Source of the DNA: Halanaerobiales bacterium
GTDB taxonomy: Bacteria > Bacillota_F > Halanaerobiia > DY22613
NCBI GenBank assembly: GCA_023128035.1
Contig: JAGMES010000037.1
Coordinates: 1-33,387 of the forward strand
Length of the DNA: 33,387 nt
Direction: 5' to 3'
Position 1 is the first letter of the stretch; each line of letters starts with the position of its first letter. The translations under genes were made by a program, and so were the position numbers. Below the pieces are notes generated by a model, which was given only the letters and a program-made list of their open reading frames with translations, did not search any database and was not told the DNA's origin. Of this stretch, positions 1 to 8,759 are shown piece after piece.

Positions 1-25
1 GCTTTAGCTGGACGAGTTCACTTGA

Positions 26-952
26 TTACTTTGCAAAAACATGCCCCCCGATAGTAACAGTTTTTTGTTTACGATTAAACCACCAAGCGTTAGGAGCATA
101 TTTAGGATTTATAAAGTACAAAGCTCCTAATGTTGGATCACTGCCATTTAATGCTTCCCTTGCTGCCTTATAAGCAGATGATGAAGGCTTAAGATTTATT
201 TGTCCATTACTAACAGCTTCAAATTGAGATTTTTGCAAAATCACCTTCTCAATTGTATTTGAAAAACGGGAACTAATAACACGATTTAAGATTACAGCTC
301 CAACTGCAACTTTTCCTAAATAAGGCTCACCTCGGGATTCACCATGAATTACTCGAGCCAACAAATTTAACTCATAATCTGAAATTGTTCTAGATAAAAT
401 CTGCTTAGCTGTCAATCCCTTAGTTGGCAAAATAATCTCCTGACCAATTCGAATTGCGGAATTATCTAAATTATTTAAAGCCTTGATTACCGAAACAGTA
501 GTACTAAATTCCTGAGCCAGATCATATAAATTATCTCCTCTTTGAATATGATATACGATGCGTGCACTAGTCGGAATATTAACTTTTATCTTTTCTTTGG
601 CAATTCGAACAGAGTATTCTCCCCAATCCATCAGTTTAAATTCTAATCCTGTAGAAGAAAAAAGAGTCGCCTCTGGAAGATTCACTTCCTCAAAAAAAGA
701 TTGATCACCAAAAGGGATTCTTATTTCTTTTCCCGGATATAAAACAGTTTTGTCTGTTAAATCATTTGCTTTTTTTATCACCGAAACCTTTATATTATAT
801 TTTTTAGCAATAAAAGTAAGATTGTCGCCTTCTTGAATTGTGTAAACCAGACGGAATACCGGTTCATTTTTAGCTACAACATGTGATACATTTATAAAAA
901 GGATACTTAAAATTAACACTGTAAAAATTATCTGGACTCTATAACCCTTCAT
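26..952 (-). CDS. LysM-domain cell-wall hydrolase, SleB/Hydrolase_2 type
   Basis: This is a predicted secreted peptidoglycan hydrolase of 308 residues. The N-terminus has a short basic stretch and a hydrophobic segment (residues about 7-27), consistent with a signal peptide. Two LysM peptidoglycan-binding repeats follow at about 36-80 and 132-176; each has the YxIQxGDNL opening and a closing G-x-E-I-x-(I/L)-P. The C-terminal 115 residues match the SleB/CwlJ hydrolase fold, with ARVIHGESRGEP carrying the presumed catalytic Glu, then a VGAVILNRV helix and a YFINPKYAP segment. In spore formers this family cleaves spore cortex or vegetative wall; which applies here cannot be told. The ATG follows a GGGGGTG ribosome binding site. 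It lies 27 bases downstream of the dinG-like gene and is probably cotranscribed with it. Confidence 0.9.
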   Translation of the reverse strand: MKGYRVQIIFTVLILSILFINVSHVVAKNEPVFRLVYTIQEGDNLTFIAKKYNIKVSVIKKANDLTDKTVLYPGKEIRIPFGDQSFFEEVNLPEATLFSSTGLEFKLMDWGEYSVRIAKEKIKVNIPTSARIVYHIQRGDNLYDLAQEFSTTVSVIKALNNLDNSAIRIGQEIILPTKGLTAKQILSRTISDYELNLLARVIHGESRGEPYLGKVAVGAVILNRVISSRFSNTIEKVILQKSQFEAVSNGQINLKPSSSAYKAAREALNGSDPTLGALYFINPKYAPNAWWFNRKQKTVTIGGHVFAK

Positions 953-979
953 TACACACCCCCATAAAATTCAATTACC

Positions 980-3508
980 CTATAATATAAAATCTTCAAC
1001 TTTTTTGATCAATTGATCAAAAGTATTTATATAAATCCCTGTATTTTCAGGTAAAGATTTTAAAAAGATTTTACCATACGATTTAACATAAATTCGTGGA
1101 TCAAAAACTACGACTACACCTCGATCATCTTTAGAACGAACCAAGCGTCCAAATCCTTGTTTAAATTTTATCACTGCATTTGGTAACATAAAGTGAATAA
1201 AAGGATTTTTGCCTTCTCGCTCCATCTTCTCAACCCTTGCTTCCACAATCGGTTCTGAGGGAACCTGGAAGGGTAATTTCATAATCACTACACAAGAAAG
1301 ATCGTCCCCTGGAATATCTATTCCTTCCCAAAAACTAGATGTTCCAAAGATAACCCCGCATTCTCCACCCTTAAAGTTTTGAATAATCTTTTGACGCGAA
1401 CTTTCCCCTTGTTTAAAAATCTGAATTCCTTGTTCCAATAAAGGCATTTTCAATGCTTGATAAAAAAAGTTTAGCATTCGATATGATGTGAAGAGAACCA
1501 AGCTCCTCCCCCTCATGACTTTTAAAAGTTCCAAAAGATGTCCTTGTACTTCTTTTGAATAGCTTGTCATATTGGGTGATGAAATATCTTTTGCTATAGC
1601 TACCATGGCTTGTTCCTGATAATTAAAAGGTGAACCAACGATTAAATCATCTACCCGCTCATGAGCTAGACCCAAACTCTCACTTAGGTATTTAAAATTC
1701 CCGTGTACTGTTAAAGTCGCAGAAGTAAAAATAACTGTATCCAAAGCATCTACCACATGTTCATTAATCTCTCCAGCAATCTCTAATGGAGCTGCCTGTA
1801 AAGTACAATAGAGTTCATTTTTTTTACGATAAGACACTTCCAACCAATATACAAAATTCTCATCCTCTATATTGACAATAAATTCGATTGTTCTCCAAAC
1901 TCTTTGAAGTTGAGTAATCCTGCCTTCTAATTCAATCAAAAGACTTTCATAATCTGGTACTTCTTCAGAAAGAAATTGATCCATCTCCAAATACAATAAT
2001 CTCATTTTACGTCCAAGTTGGTTTAAGGCATTCATCAAATCCTCACCTGCTGAACAAACTTCATCTTGCCACTCAGAATTACAAGTTGTACTTTTCGTCA
2101 AACGCAGTTTGTTTTCACCAGTATTTTTCTCACTACTTTGATACATTGAAAAAAATTCAGCAACTTGATTAAAAAAATGATGTCCAAAATCTCGAACTTT
2201 CAAAAAAGCAGGAACTATCTCTATATCAATTAACCTGAGAGCCTCATATTTCAAATCATTGCTTAATGTCGCTTTAGTCAATGCTCCACGAATCCCTAAT
2301 AACAAACCCTGTTGATGCCTCGTATCTTTCGTATTATAAATAAATTGAAGTAGACGTAAAAAACTATATCTGGTCAATTGATAACCCAAATACTCTGTAG
2401 CCACATGTTCAATATTATGAGCTTCATCTAAAACTAAATGCTTATATTTAGGTAAAACAGCCATTTCACCATCACCTCGCTCTTTTCGGACTCCTAAATC
2501 CGCGAAAAGCAAATGATGGTTCACAATCAACAGATCAGCTCCTGCTGCCTCTCTTCTAGCACAATGAAGAAAACATCCCCGAAAATGAGGACATTTACTT
2601 CTCAAACAGGTTTCTGCTTCCGATGATATCTTTTCCCATAAATCATTTGGTGGTTGAAAGGAAAATTCACTTTTTGAACCAACATTTTCTTTAAAAACCA
2701 AATGATTAATCTGAGTCATGACCTCAAGTTCCTCGTCACCCAATTCTTCATGACCCTGATTTAAATAATTTAACTTTCTAAGACAGATATAATTACGTCT
2801 ACCTTTAACCAAAACACTTTTAAACTCCCTTGACAACAAAGGAGTCAACGTTCTCTCTAAAAGAGGGATATCTTTAAAAAATAGTTGTTCCTGAAGATTA
2901 ATCGTATTAGTTGAAACCACCACTTTTTCGCCGTTGTTTACTGCCCACTGAACAGCAGGAACTAAATATGCCATTGACTTACCTGTACCTGTTCCAGCTT
3001 CTGCCATAAGATGACGACGATTATTAAAGCTATATACAATCGATTTAACCAGATCAATTTGCTGAGAACGATATTCATATTTTTCTAATCCACAGCTTAA
3101 CGCTCCATCATTATCAAAAAACTGTATAATATCACTGGTTTTCAACCTGTTTCGGTCCTTTGGTATATATGGTTCTACAACCATATATCCTTCTGATACT
3201 TGATTATTAATAATTAAAAATCCTGCCCCGCGACTCCCAACCTTAGAAGCTACTCTTAAATCTGCATCAGAAGGAATTAACCGACCAGATGGATGGTTAT
3301 GAATGAAAACCGTGGCCGGCTTTAAAGTATTAATAATAGCAGGTGCTGCTGTGGAATGACCTCGCGCTAAAATCTCTATTTGGTCAATCATACCAGTCTC
3401 AGAATTGATGAAACCCTTAGAGACCACTTCCTGACCTTTTGCATCTGTAATTTCCTTTTTCAGCTTTTCAATTGCTTCAAAACATATCAAATCATCTAAA
3501 AACACCAA
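980..3508 (-). CDS. dinG: DinG-family helicase with N-terminal RadC/JAMM-like domain
   Basis: This is an 842-residue superfamily 2 DNA helicase of the XPD/DinG type. Residues about 165-185 carry Walker A (AEAGTGTGKS), LVLDEAHN is the DEAH box, and FGTSSFWEGIDIPGD is a late helicase motif. Four cysteines around YICLRK and TCLRSKCPHFRGC fit the 4Fe-4S cluster of this family, which in characterised members unwinds forked DNA and R-loops 5'-3'. Residues 1 to about 115 are unusual: they contain HNHPSGRLIPSDAD, the HxHPSG-x-S-x2-D metal-site signature of RadC/JAB proteins, in place of the DEDDh exonuclease found at this position in Bacillus DinG. The first codon is TTG, with GTG next to it; a GGGAG site lies 7-10 bases upstream. 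The nearest upstream gene is the nfo remnant. Confidence 0.9.
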   Translation of the reverse strand: MVFLDDLICFEAIEKLKKEITDAKGQEVVSKGFINSETGMIDQIEILARGHSTAAPAIINTLKPATVFIHNHPSGRLIPSDADLRVASKVGSRGAGFLIINNQVSEGYMVVEPYIPKDRNRLKTSDIIQFFDNDGALSCGLEKYEYRSQQIDLVKSIVYSFNNRRHLMAEAGTGTGKSMAYLVPAVQWAVNNGEKVVVSTNTINLQEQLFFKDIPLLERTLTPLLSREFKSVLVKGRRNYICLRKLNYLNQGHEELGDEELEVMTQINHLVFKENVGSKSEFSFQPPNDLWEKISSEAETCLRSKCPHFRGCFLHCARREAAGADLLIVNHHLLFADLGVRKERGDGEMAVLPKYKHLVLDEAHNIEHVATEYLGYQLTRYSFLRLLQFIYNTKDTRHQQGLLLGIRGALTKATLSNDLKYEALRLIDIEIVPAFLKVRDFGHHFFNQVAEFFSMYQSSEKNTGENKLRLTKSTTCNSEWQDEVCSAGEDLMNALNQLGRKMRLLYLEMDQFLSEEVPDYESLLIELEGRITQLQRVWRTIEFIVNIEDENFVYWLEVSYRKKNELYCTLQAAPLEIAGEINEHVVDALDTVIFTSATLTVHGNFKYLSESLGLAHERVDDLIVGSPFNYQEQAMVAIAKDISSPNMTSYSKEVQGHLLELLKVMRGRSLVLFTSYRMLNFFYQALKMPLLEQGIQIFKQGESSRQKIIQNFKGGECGVIFGTSSFWEGIDIPGDDLSCVVIMKLPFQVPSEPIVEARVEKMEREGKNPFIHFMLPNAVIKFKQGFGRLVRSKDDRGVVVVFDPRIYVKSYGKIFLKSLPENTGIYINTFDQLIKKVEDFIL

Positions 3509-3537
3509 ATTTCCACTCCCATCTTTCGAAGAGGATT

Positions 3538-3566
3538 ATTATAGAGCAAGCTCTCTCATCTTTGCT
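3538..3566 (-). promoter_or_regulatory. possible sigma-A promoter of the dinG-like gene
   Basis: A consensus -10 (TATAAT, complement of 3538-3543) lies about 30 bases upstream of the dinG-like start and overlaps the stop of the nfo remnant. The hexamer at the right distance (3561-3566, AGCAAA, spacing 17) is a poor -35, so the call is weak. Confidence 0.3.
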
Positions 3567-3961
3567 AAATTTATTATAAAATCTCCTTCGTCATTTTCTG
3601 GTGTCTCAAGAATAAATGGAATATCATATTTAACTATTAAAGGATGATTTATAATTGCCCTAAAACCTGTCTCACCAAGAATTCCCTTTCCAATATGCTC
3701 ATGCCTATCTAGATTAGAGCCTAATTCACCTCTAGCATCATTGGCATGGATCACTTTCAATCTTTCAATTCCAATCACCTTATTGAAAAAAGTAAAAACT
3801 TGATCCACAGATTCCAATTCGATCTTGATCCTTAATAAGCTCCATCAATTCTTTTAATTCTTCAAAAGTTCTGCCAATTTCGGTACCTGTCCCAGTTCTT
3901 TCGCTCGACCAAGAGCTTTATCAATTCCTCCAGCAATGGAAACATGAGCACCTATCCGCAT
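3539..3961 (-). pseudogene. nfo: decayed endonuclease IV (nfo) in three pieces
   Basis: This is a broken gene for endonuclease IV, the zinc-dependent apurinic/apyrimidinic endonuclease, usually about 280 residues. Three segments occur in the correct order but in different frames. A proper start at 3961, behind a GAGGAG site, gives MRIGAHVSIAGGIDKALGR, the family N-terminus. About 150 codons are then missing, and a second frame resumes with GTEIGRTFEELKEL and DRIGIC. The VDTCHAFAAGYD stretch is gone, and the third frame (3539-3817) carries the C-terminus with the HAND, DRHEH and LETP zinc-ligand motifs. Ligands from the deleted middle are absent, so activity is not expected. Internal deletions rather than simple frameshifts explain the layout. 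Confidence 0.88.
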
Positions 3962-4365
3962 CCAACTCACTCCTCTTATTTTTAGCAAAATTATCTAACT
4001 ATATGCTATTTTACCCAATAAGAATATTTACATTCTTTAATAAATTTCTAGATCAAATTCGCTTATCCTTTTTTTTATCTTTAATAATTTTAGGAAAAAA
4101 AACGCTCCAATAATCAAAAATTTAATTAGCTAAAAATCTAATCCATTCTGTTAATTTCTTTAACACCCTCTGTATTGACCAAGGAATCATTTCCTGCATA
4201 CACCAAAAGCCAATCCCAGTAATCCTCCCAAACTCATGATAGCTCAATCTCTTTTCCTCTTATAAAAAAAATCTACTTTTTTTGACATTATATTTCTTAT
4301 ATTTGCCATAAGAGTCTAAAATCCCTGCTTGATGAAAATTATAAAATGATTCGCTCAAAAAAATT
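3962..4365. other. intergenic region with possible tiny ORFs or gene relic
   Basis: These 400 bases lie between the nfo remnant and the pnp terminator. No normal gene is visible. On the minus strand, 4187-4237 reads MSLGGLLGLAFGVCRK and its TGA overlaps the ATG of a 22-codon frame at 4122-4190, MIPWSIQRVLKKLTEWIRFL followed by AN and a stop. Neither has a well-placed ribosome binding site, although a TATAAT (complement of 4287-4292) lies upstream. They may be a decayed membrane-protein gene, a pair of small peptides, or chance. Confidence 0.25.
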
Positions 4366-4394
4366 CAAAATAAAAAGACACCTCTTGGTGCCTT
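4366..4394 (-). terminator. Rho-independent terminator of pnp
   Basis: Just after the pnp stop, the minus strand forms an 8-bp stem AAGGCACC/GGTGTCTT (one G-U pair) with loop AAGA, followed by TTTTTATTTT. The arms are 4375-4382 and 4387-4394. Confidence 0.85.
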
Positions 4395-4404
4395 CTATAA
4401 ATTC

Positions 4405-6555
4405 TTATTTATCTTCAGTAGCTTTTTCTTCTTTTGGAGCATATGGATCTTCAATTCCCATTTCCTCAAGAGCATCTTTACGAGATAAATTAATTCTACC
4501 CTGATCATCTATAGCGACAACTTTCACCCACATTTCATCGCCTACTTTTACAATATCTTCAACATTTTTTACATGATGTTTAGCAAGTTTAGAAATATGG
4601 CATAATCCTTCCTGACCTGGTACAATCTCAATAAAAGCACCAAAATTCATAGCCTTTTTAACCTTACCCAAATAAAGATCTCCAACAACCACATCTCTTG
4701 TAAGGTTATAAATAATTTCACGAGCAGTTTCTCCGTCTTCTTGATTAGTCGACAGAATAAATACACTACCATCATCTTCAATATCAATCTTAACTCCTGT
4801 TTCTTCAACAATCTTTTTGATCATCTTACCACCAGGGCCAATTACATAACGAATCTTCTCTGGATCAATCTTCAGTGTAATCATACTTGGCGCATATGGA
4901 GAAAGTTCTGAACGTGGTTCACTTATCGCTTTTAGCATCTCACCTAAGATAAATAAGCGTCCAATCTTAGCTTGCTCTAAAGCAATTGCCAAAACCTCTC
5001 TAGATACTCCTGCAATCTTAATATCCATCTGAAGAGCAGTGATGCCCTCTTGAGTACCAGCAACTTTAAAGTCCATATCACCATAATGATCTTCTGCACC
5101 TTGAATATCTGATAACACAACGAATTGTTCACCATCACCCATAAGTCCCATAGCAATACCTGCAACAGGTGCTTTAATTGGTACACCACCATCCATCAAA
5201 GCCAGAATACTTCCACAAATACTCGCTTGAGAAGAAGAACCATTTGACTCCAATACTTCAGAAACAAGACGAATTGTATAAGGAAATTCTTCATGAGTAG
5301 GGATTACAGGTTCAATCGCTCTCTCGCCTAAAGCACCATGACCTATCTCACGCCGACCTGGAGAACGAATTGGTCTTACCTCTCCTACACTATAAGGTGG
5401 GAAGTTATAATGATGCATAAATCGCTTAGTCTCTTCTTCACCTAATCCAAAGAGAATCTGCTCATCACTAGCTGCTCCTAATGTTACTACTGAAAGCGCC
5501 TGAGTTTGTCCACGTGTAAAAAGGCCTGAACCATGCACTCGAGGTAATAAACCTACTTCGCAAGAAATTGGACGAATCTCATCAGTTTTTCTTCCATCTG
5601 GTCTAATCTTTTCAACCAAGATAAGCTTCCGTATAATCTCTTCAACCATATTATTTAGAACCTTTTTGACATCTTTCAACTTTTTATGTGTATCTTGCAA
5701 ATTCTCAGCAGTAAACTGATCTTCATAAGATATCACAACACCATCAATAATCGCACTTACTGCAGTATTTCTCTCTTGTTTTTCAGGAATCCGTAAAGCT
5801 TGATTTAATCGTTCATAAGCCTTTTCGCGGATATCTTCCTCAAGAGCTTCATCTATTACTTTTACTTCAAATTCAATCTTTGGTTTGCCAGCTTCAGCTT
5901 GCATTTTTTCCTGCTCAGCAACAATCTTTTTAATCTCCTCATGACCAAACATTATCGCACCCAGCATTTGTTCTTCAGAAACTACTTTCGCTCCTGCTTC
6001 AACCATCATTACAGCATCTTTTGTTCCAGCTACAATTAAATTGATTAAGCTTCGTTCCTTAAGTTCAGTCTTTGGATTTACTACAAATTCACCATCCACT
6101 AAACCAACGCGAACTCCACCAATTGGCCCATCAAAAGGAATATCAGAAAGCATCAAGGCCATCGAAGCACCATTCATTGCCAAAATTTCAGGATCGTAAT
6201 CTGAATCTACTGATAATACTGTCGCAATAACTTGTACATCATGACGGAATCCTTCTGGAAAAAGTGGGCGAAGTGGACGATCAATCAAACGAGCCGCGAG
6301 AGTCGCTGCATCACGAGGACGTCCTTCCCGACGCATAATACTTCCTGGAATTTTACCTATAGCATATTCTCGTTCTTCATAATTAACCATTAATGGAAAA
6401 TAACTTATTCCTTCACGCGGTTCAGACATTGCAGCAGTTACTAATACTACAGTTCCACCGCTCCGAACCAATACAGATGCATTAGCTTGCTTTGCCAGTT
6501 TACCACTTTCAACCGTGATTTGGTCTTCAGCAAACATAAATTGCCATTGGCGCAT
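4405..6555 (-). CDS. pnp: polyribonucleotide nucleotidyltransferase (PNPase)
   Basis: PNPase degrades RNA 3'-5' phosphorolytically as a trimer and takes part in mRNA turnover. The 716-residue protein has the full architecture: first RNase PH-like domain with [19 protein letters not shown], an all-alpha linker, second RNase PH domain containing [15 protein letters not shown] and the catalytic region [18 protein letters not shown], a KH domain with [11 protein letters not shown], and an S1 domain ([20 protein letters not shown]). Length is typical. The start follows a GGGGG site about 10 bases upstream. It lies after rpsO, as in Bacillus, but a terminator separates the two; a TATACT (complement of 6603-6608) could be part of a separate promoter although no good -35 is visible. 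Confidence 0.98.
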   Translation of the reverse strand: MRQWQFMFAEDQITVESGKLAKQANASVLVRSGGTVVLVTAAMSEPREGISYFPLMVNYEEREYAIGKIPGSIMRREGRPRDAATLAARLIDRPLRPLFPEGFRHDVQVIATVLSVDSDYDPEILAMNGASMALMLSDIPFDGPIGGVRVGLVDGEFVVNPKTELKERSLINLIVAGTKDAVMMVEAGAKVVSEEQMLGAIMFGHEEIKKIVAEQEKMQAEAGKPKIEFEVKVIDEALEEDIREKAYERLNQALRIPEKQERNTAVSAIIDGVVISYEDQFTAENLQDTHKKLKDVKKVLNNMVEEIIRKLILVEKIRPDGRKTDEIRPISCEVGLLPRVHGSGLFTRGQTQALSVVTLGAASDEQILFGLGEEETKRFMHHYNFPPYSVGEVRPIRSPGRREIGHGALGERAIEPVIPTHEEFPYTIRLVSEVLESNGSSSQASICGSILALMDGGVPIKAPVAGIAMGLMGDGEQFVVLSDIQGAEDHYGDMDFKVAGTQEGITALQMDIKIAGVSREVLAIALEQAKIGRLFILGEMLKAISEPRSELSPYAPSMITLKIDPEKIRYVIGPGGKMIKKIVEETGVKIDIEDDGSVFILSTNQEDGETAREIIYNLTRDVVVGDLYLGKVKKAMNFGAFIEIVPGQEGLCHISKLAKHHVKNVEDIVKVGDEMWVKVVAIDDQGRINLSRKDALEEMGIEDPYAPKEEKATEDK

Positions 6556-6689
6556 ATAGTTGTTACCCCCTTCACTTTTTGTGTATCATTTTTTCTATGA
6601 TTAGTATACCCTACGATTGTGCGTACATAATCAAATTCATACATATTTACTGGATGTTATAATCCAATATGTACCTTTTTAAAAGAATT

Positions 6690-6726
6690 AAAATTAAAAT
6701 TAAGAGCGGGCTACTACCCGCTCTTA
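6690..6726 (-). terminator. terminator downstream of rpsO
   Basis: A 10-bp perfect stem (6701-6710 with 6717-6726, TAAGAGCGGG type, 6-base loop) sits 10 bases past the rpsO stop. On the minus strand it is followed by AATTTTAATTTTAATT, an interrupted U-tract, so some readthrough into pnp is plausible. Confidence 0.75.
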
Positions 6727-6736
6727 TTTTGACATA

Positions 6737-7009
6737 TTAACCTCTAATTCCCAGCGTAGAAATAATCGTACGGTATCTAGTAACATCATTGTTTTTTAAG
6801 TACCGTAAAAGTCCCTTACGCTTACCTACCATCTTCAAAAGACCTCTCCGGGAATGATGGTCCTTTTTGTGTTCTTTTAAATGTTCAGTAAGAAGCTTAA
6901 TTCGCGTTGTTAAAATAGCGATCTGTACCTCAGGAGAACCAGTATCACCCTCAGACAATTGAAACTCAGCGATGATTTCATTTTTTCTTTCTGTACTTAA
7001 CATTCCCAT
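6737..7009 (-). CDS. rpsO: 30S ribosomal protein S15
   Basis: S15 binds 16S rRNA early in 30S assembly and, in several bacteria, represses its own mRNA. The sequence shows the family core [17 protein letters not shown], the 16S-binding [16 protein letters not shown] segment and [13 protein letters not shown]. Two starts are possible: ATG at 7009 lies 4 bases after GGAGG, and ATG at 7003 lies 10 bases after it and gives 88 residues, close to the usual 89. A long structured leader lies upstream (7093-7247), consistent with autogenous control. Confidence 0.97.
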   Translation of the reverse strand: MGMLSTERKNEIIAEFQLSEGDTGSPEVQIAILTTRIKLLTEHLKEHKKDHHSRRGLLKMVGKRKGLLRYLKNNDVTRYRTIISTLGIRG

Positions 7010-7092
7010 TTCACCTCCTCATTTTAGAATCCCCATGTCCCAAGAAAAACGTCGGAGTTTCGTTATTCCTAGATCAATGGTTCAATATAGTC

Positions 7093-7247
7093 GATGTAAT
7101 AACTACGCTATTACATCTTAAGTTTAACAACTTTCGGAAGGAAAATTTTCCCCTTCAAGAAGTGGACTCCAACCAAAAGGTAATTCTAAATAGATAATTT
7201 AACCCCACTTCCAAGAGCTAAGAGCCCTATGCCTTCCGAAAATGTTG
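7093..7247 (-). promoter_or_regulatory. structured rpsO leader, candidate S15 autoregulatory RNA
   Basis: The 244-base gap before rpsO contains nested inverted repeats. In the minus-strand RNA the outer helix pairs 7232-7247 with 7128-7141 (CGGAAGG with CCTTCCG plus flanking pairs, extending imperfectly to TTA/TAA). An inner helix pairs 7205-7211 with 7159-7165 (GAAGTGG/CCACTTC). Nearer rpsO there is a separate 9-bp hairpin with a 7-base loop (7093-7101/7109-7117, GATGTAATA type) and no U-tract. The CCTTCC arm could instead pair with a neighbouring GAAGG, allowing a switch. S15 leaders are known but differ in structure between lineages; assignment to S15 is an inference from position. A small palindromic repeat element (MITE-like) is the alternative. 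Confidence 0.45.
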
Positions 7248-7253
7248 CTAAAT

Positions 7254-7478
7254 TTAAAACTTACCTATCACAGTTATGATAAGACGGCCTGTATCTAAAT
7301 CTTTAGCCACAATATCAAATAACCGACCATCTCTGGAAATGAAACCTCTAAAACGTGTAGCTATAGGAATTCGACCCGGTAAAACTTTAGCAGCTCTGAT
7401 TACATCATTAAGGCAAATTCCTTGTTGACGATTTTCAGCCAATCGCTGCTTAACATGCTTAGTAATAATTACTTTCAT
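7254..7478 (-). CDS. small protein resembling DUF4258
   Basis: This is a 74-residue basic protein. Its opening KVIITKHVKQRLAENR, a middle NDVIRAAKVLPG, and the closing GRLFDIVAKDLDTGRLIITVIG resemble the DUF4258 layout (HAxxR helix, then paired strands ending in a hydrophobic V-I strand). Members of that group have been compared with small ribonuclease-like toxin folds, but no catalytic set can be named here. It begins 4 bases after the stop of the 7483-7707 gene, with AAAGGAG inside the end of that gene, so the two are translated from one message. A toxin-antitoxin role is possible but not shown. Confidence 0.6.
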   Translation of the reverse strand: MKVIITKHVKQRLAENRQQGICLNDVIRAAKVLPGRIPIATRFRGFISRDGRLFDIVAKDLDTGRLIITVIGKF

Positions 7479-7482
7479 AAAA

Positions 7483-7707
7483 CTAGAGAAACTCCTTTAT
7501 ATTTGAGCTAAACTCCTCTGATTGCTGCAATATTACATACAAAGCATCTTTAAAAGCCATTGCCTCATAATCTGCTTGACCAGCTTGACGATAATAAAAT
7601 TTAAGCTCTTCTAGCAATTCTTGAAACTCTTGGCTTAGACAAATTTGAGATACTATTGCAACCATCTGCCGTAACTCACGATCAGACATCCTCTGTAAGG
7701 AAATCAT
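7483..7707 (-). CDS. small helical protein of unknown function
   Basis: I do not recognise this 74-residue protein. It is acidic, rich in Glu, Gln and Leu, and looks wholly helical (for example SDRELRQMVAIVSQICLSQEF and FQELLEELKFYYRQAG). No cysteine pairs, membrane segment or DNA-binding motif stand out. An AGGGGTG site precedes the ATG and a good promoter lies 34 bases upstream. It is the first gene of a two-gene unit with the DUF4258-like gene and could be its partner or antitoxin by position only. Confidence 0.6.
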   Translation of the reverse strand: MISLQRMSDRELRQMVAIVSQICLSQEFQELLEELKFYYRQAGQADYEAMAFKDALYVILQQSEEFSSNIKEFL

Positions 7708-7740
7708 TAAGCTACACCCCTAACGTCCATTTCCTATAAT

Positions 7741-7769
7741 ATTTTAACACAAAAGCTAACCAGTGTAAA
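7741..7769 (-). promoter_or_regulatory. sigma-A promoter for the small gene pair
   Basis: On the minus strand TTTACA (7764-7769) and TAAAAT (7741-7746) are separated by exactly 17 bases, about 35 bases upstream of the first small gene. This gives the pair, and perhaps rpsO, a start independent of the infB-ribF operon. Confidence 0.65.
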
Positions 7770-7811
7770 CCCTTATTACCTCAATATCTATCATTATTCG
7801 AATAAAATTTA

Positions 7812-8747
7812 TCAAACAAAGTTTGTACACAAAATTTGGCGAGCTTTTTTAACATCATCTTTAATTTGCCCAACTAATTCATTAATTGAATCAAATAAAC
7901 GTTCAGTTCGAATCATTAAAATTAACTCAACCTCTAAAAACTTATCATATAAATCATTCGAAAAATCCATAATATGAATTTCAATAGAGAGTTCATTTTT
8001 GTTAAATGTAGGCCGAAATCCAATATTAGCAACAGCAGGATATCTTTCTCCATCCATTTCAATATACACTGCATAGACACCGTATTTAGGAATAACAAAA
8101 TCATCAACTAAGGTCACATTGGCTGTAGGAAAACCTAATTGACGACCTCGACCATCTCCATGAGTTACTTTACCTGCTAATGTATAAGGTCTACCTAGGT
8201 AAACAGGTAACTTCTCAACTTGCCCATTGATAATTAAGTTACGAATTAAGGTACTCCTTACTTCAACATCATTAATAGATATTGTTTCGAAAGCAGTAAC
8301 CGAAAAGCCAAACTCCTGGCCTAACTCCTTCATCCTCTCCACGTTTCCCATACTATCTCGCCCAAACCGATAATCTTCTCCCACTATAACACCTTTTACA
8401 TTCAAATATTTAACCAAATAATTTTTTACAAATGAATGAAACTCCGTTGATGCAAATTCTTTTGTAAAATCTTTAACAATCAATCTATCTACACCAAGTT
8501 CAGAAATAATTTTCTTTTTCTGAAAAAGAGTAGTAATCACTCCTGGAGATCGTTCTGGTTTTATTATTTTTAAAGGATGAGGATAAAAAGTAAATACACC
8601 ACTTAAAAAATCTAAAGCCTCTGCCTGACGGACGGTTTCTTTTATTAAAACACGATGACCACAATGAACCCCATCAAAAGACCCCAAAGCCACCACCATT
8701 GGTTTACCATAATTATTCAAAATATCTTGATTTGTAATCAACTGCAT
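7812..8747 (-). CDS. ribF: bifunctional riboflavin kinase / FAD synthetase
   Basis: RibF phosphorylates riboflavin to FMN and adenylates FMN to FAD. The N-terminal nucleotidyltransferase half shows ALGSFDGVHCGHRVLI, FTFYPHP and VVGEDYRFG-like VGEDYRFG motifs; a VRSTLIR segment closes it. The C-terminal kinase half begins at YTLAGKVTHGDGRGRQLGFPTANV and continues through GVYAVYIEMDG and IEIHIMDF. About 311 residues is the usual size. A GTG nine bases further upstream (8756) is possible, but the ATG at 8747 sits 8 bases after AGAGG and fits better. The gene follows truB with a gap of 12 bases. Confidence 0.96.
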   Translation of the reverse strand: MQLITNQDILNNYGKPMVVALGSFDGVHCGHRVLIKETVRQAEALDFLSGVFTFYPHPLKIIKPERSPGVITTLFQKKKIISELGVDRLIVKDFTKEFASTEFHSFVKNYLVKYLNVKGVIVGEDYRFGRDSMGNVERMKELGQEFGFSVTAFETISINDVEVRSTLIRNLIINGQVEKLPVYLGRPYTLAGKVTHGDGRGRQLGFPTANVTLVDDFVIPKYGVYAVYIEMDGERYPAVANIGFRPTFNKNELSIEIHIMDFSNDLYDKFLEVELILMIRTERLFDSINELVGQIKDDVKKARQILCTNFV

Positions 8748-8759
8748 TTTGTACACCTC

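Noticed and set aside
4977..5192. 71-codon minus-strand frame inside pnp
   Set aside because: It is an out-of-frame shadow of the second RNase PH domain and has no start site of its own.
6447..6644. 65-codon frame across the pnp start and leader
   Set aside because: It overlaps pnp in another frame, with no ribosome binding site and no recognisable sequence.
7142..7153. Perfect palindrome in the rpsO leader (GGAAAATTTTCC)
   Set aside because: It has no loop as a hairpin and is AT-rich in the centre; it is better explained as part of the alternative pairing in the leader than as an operator.
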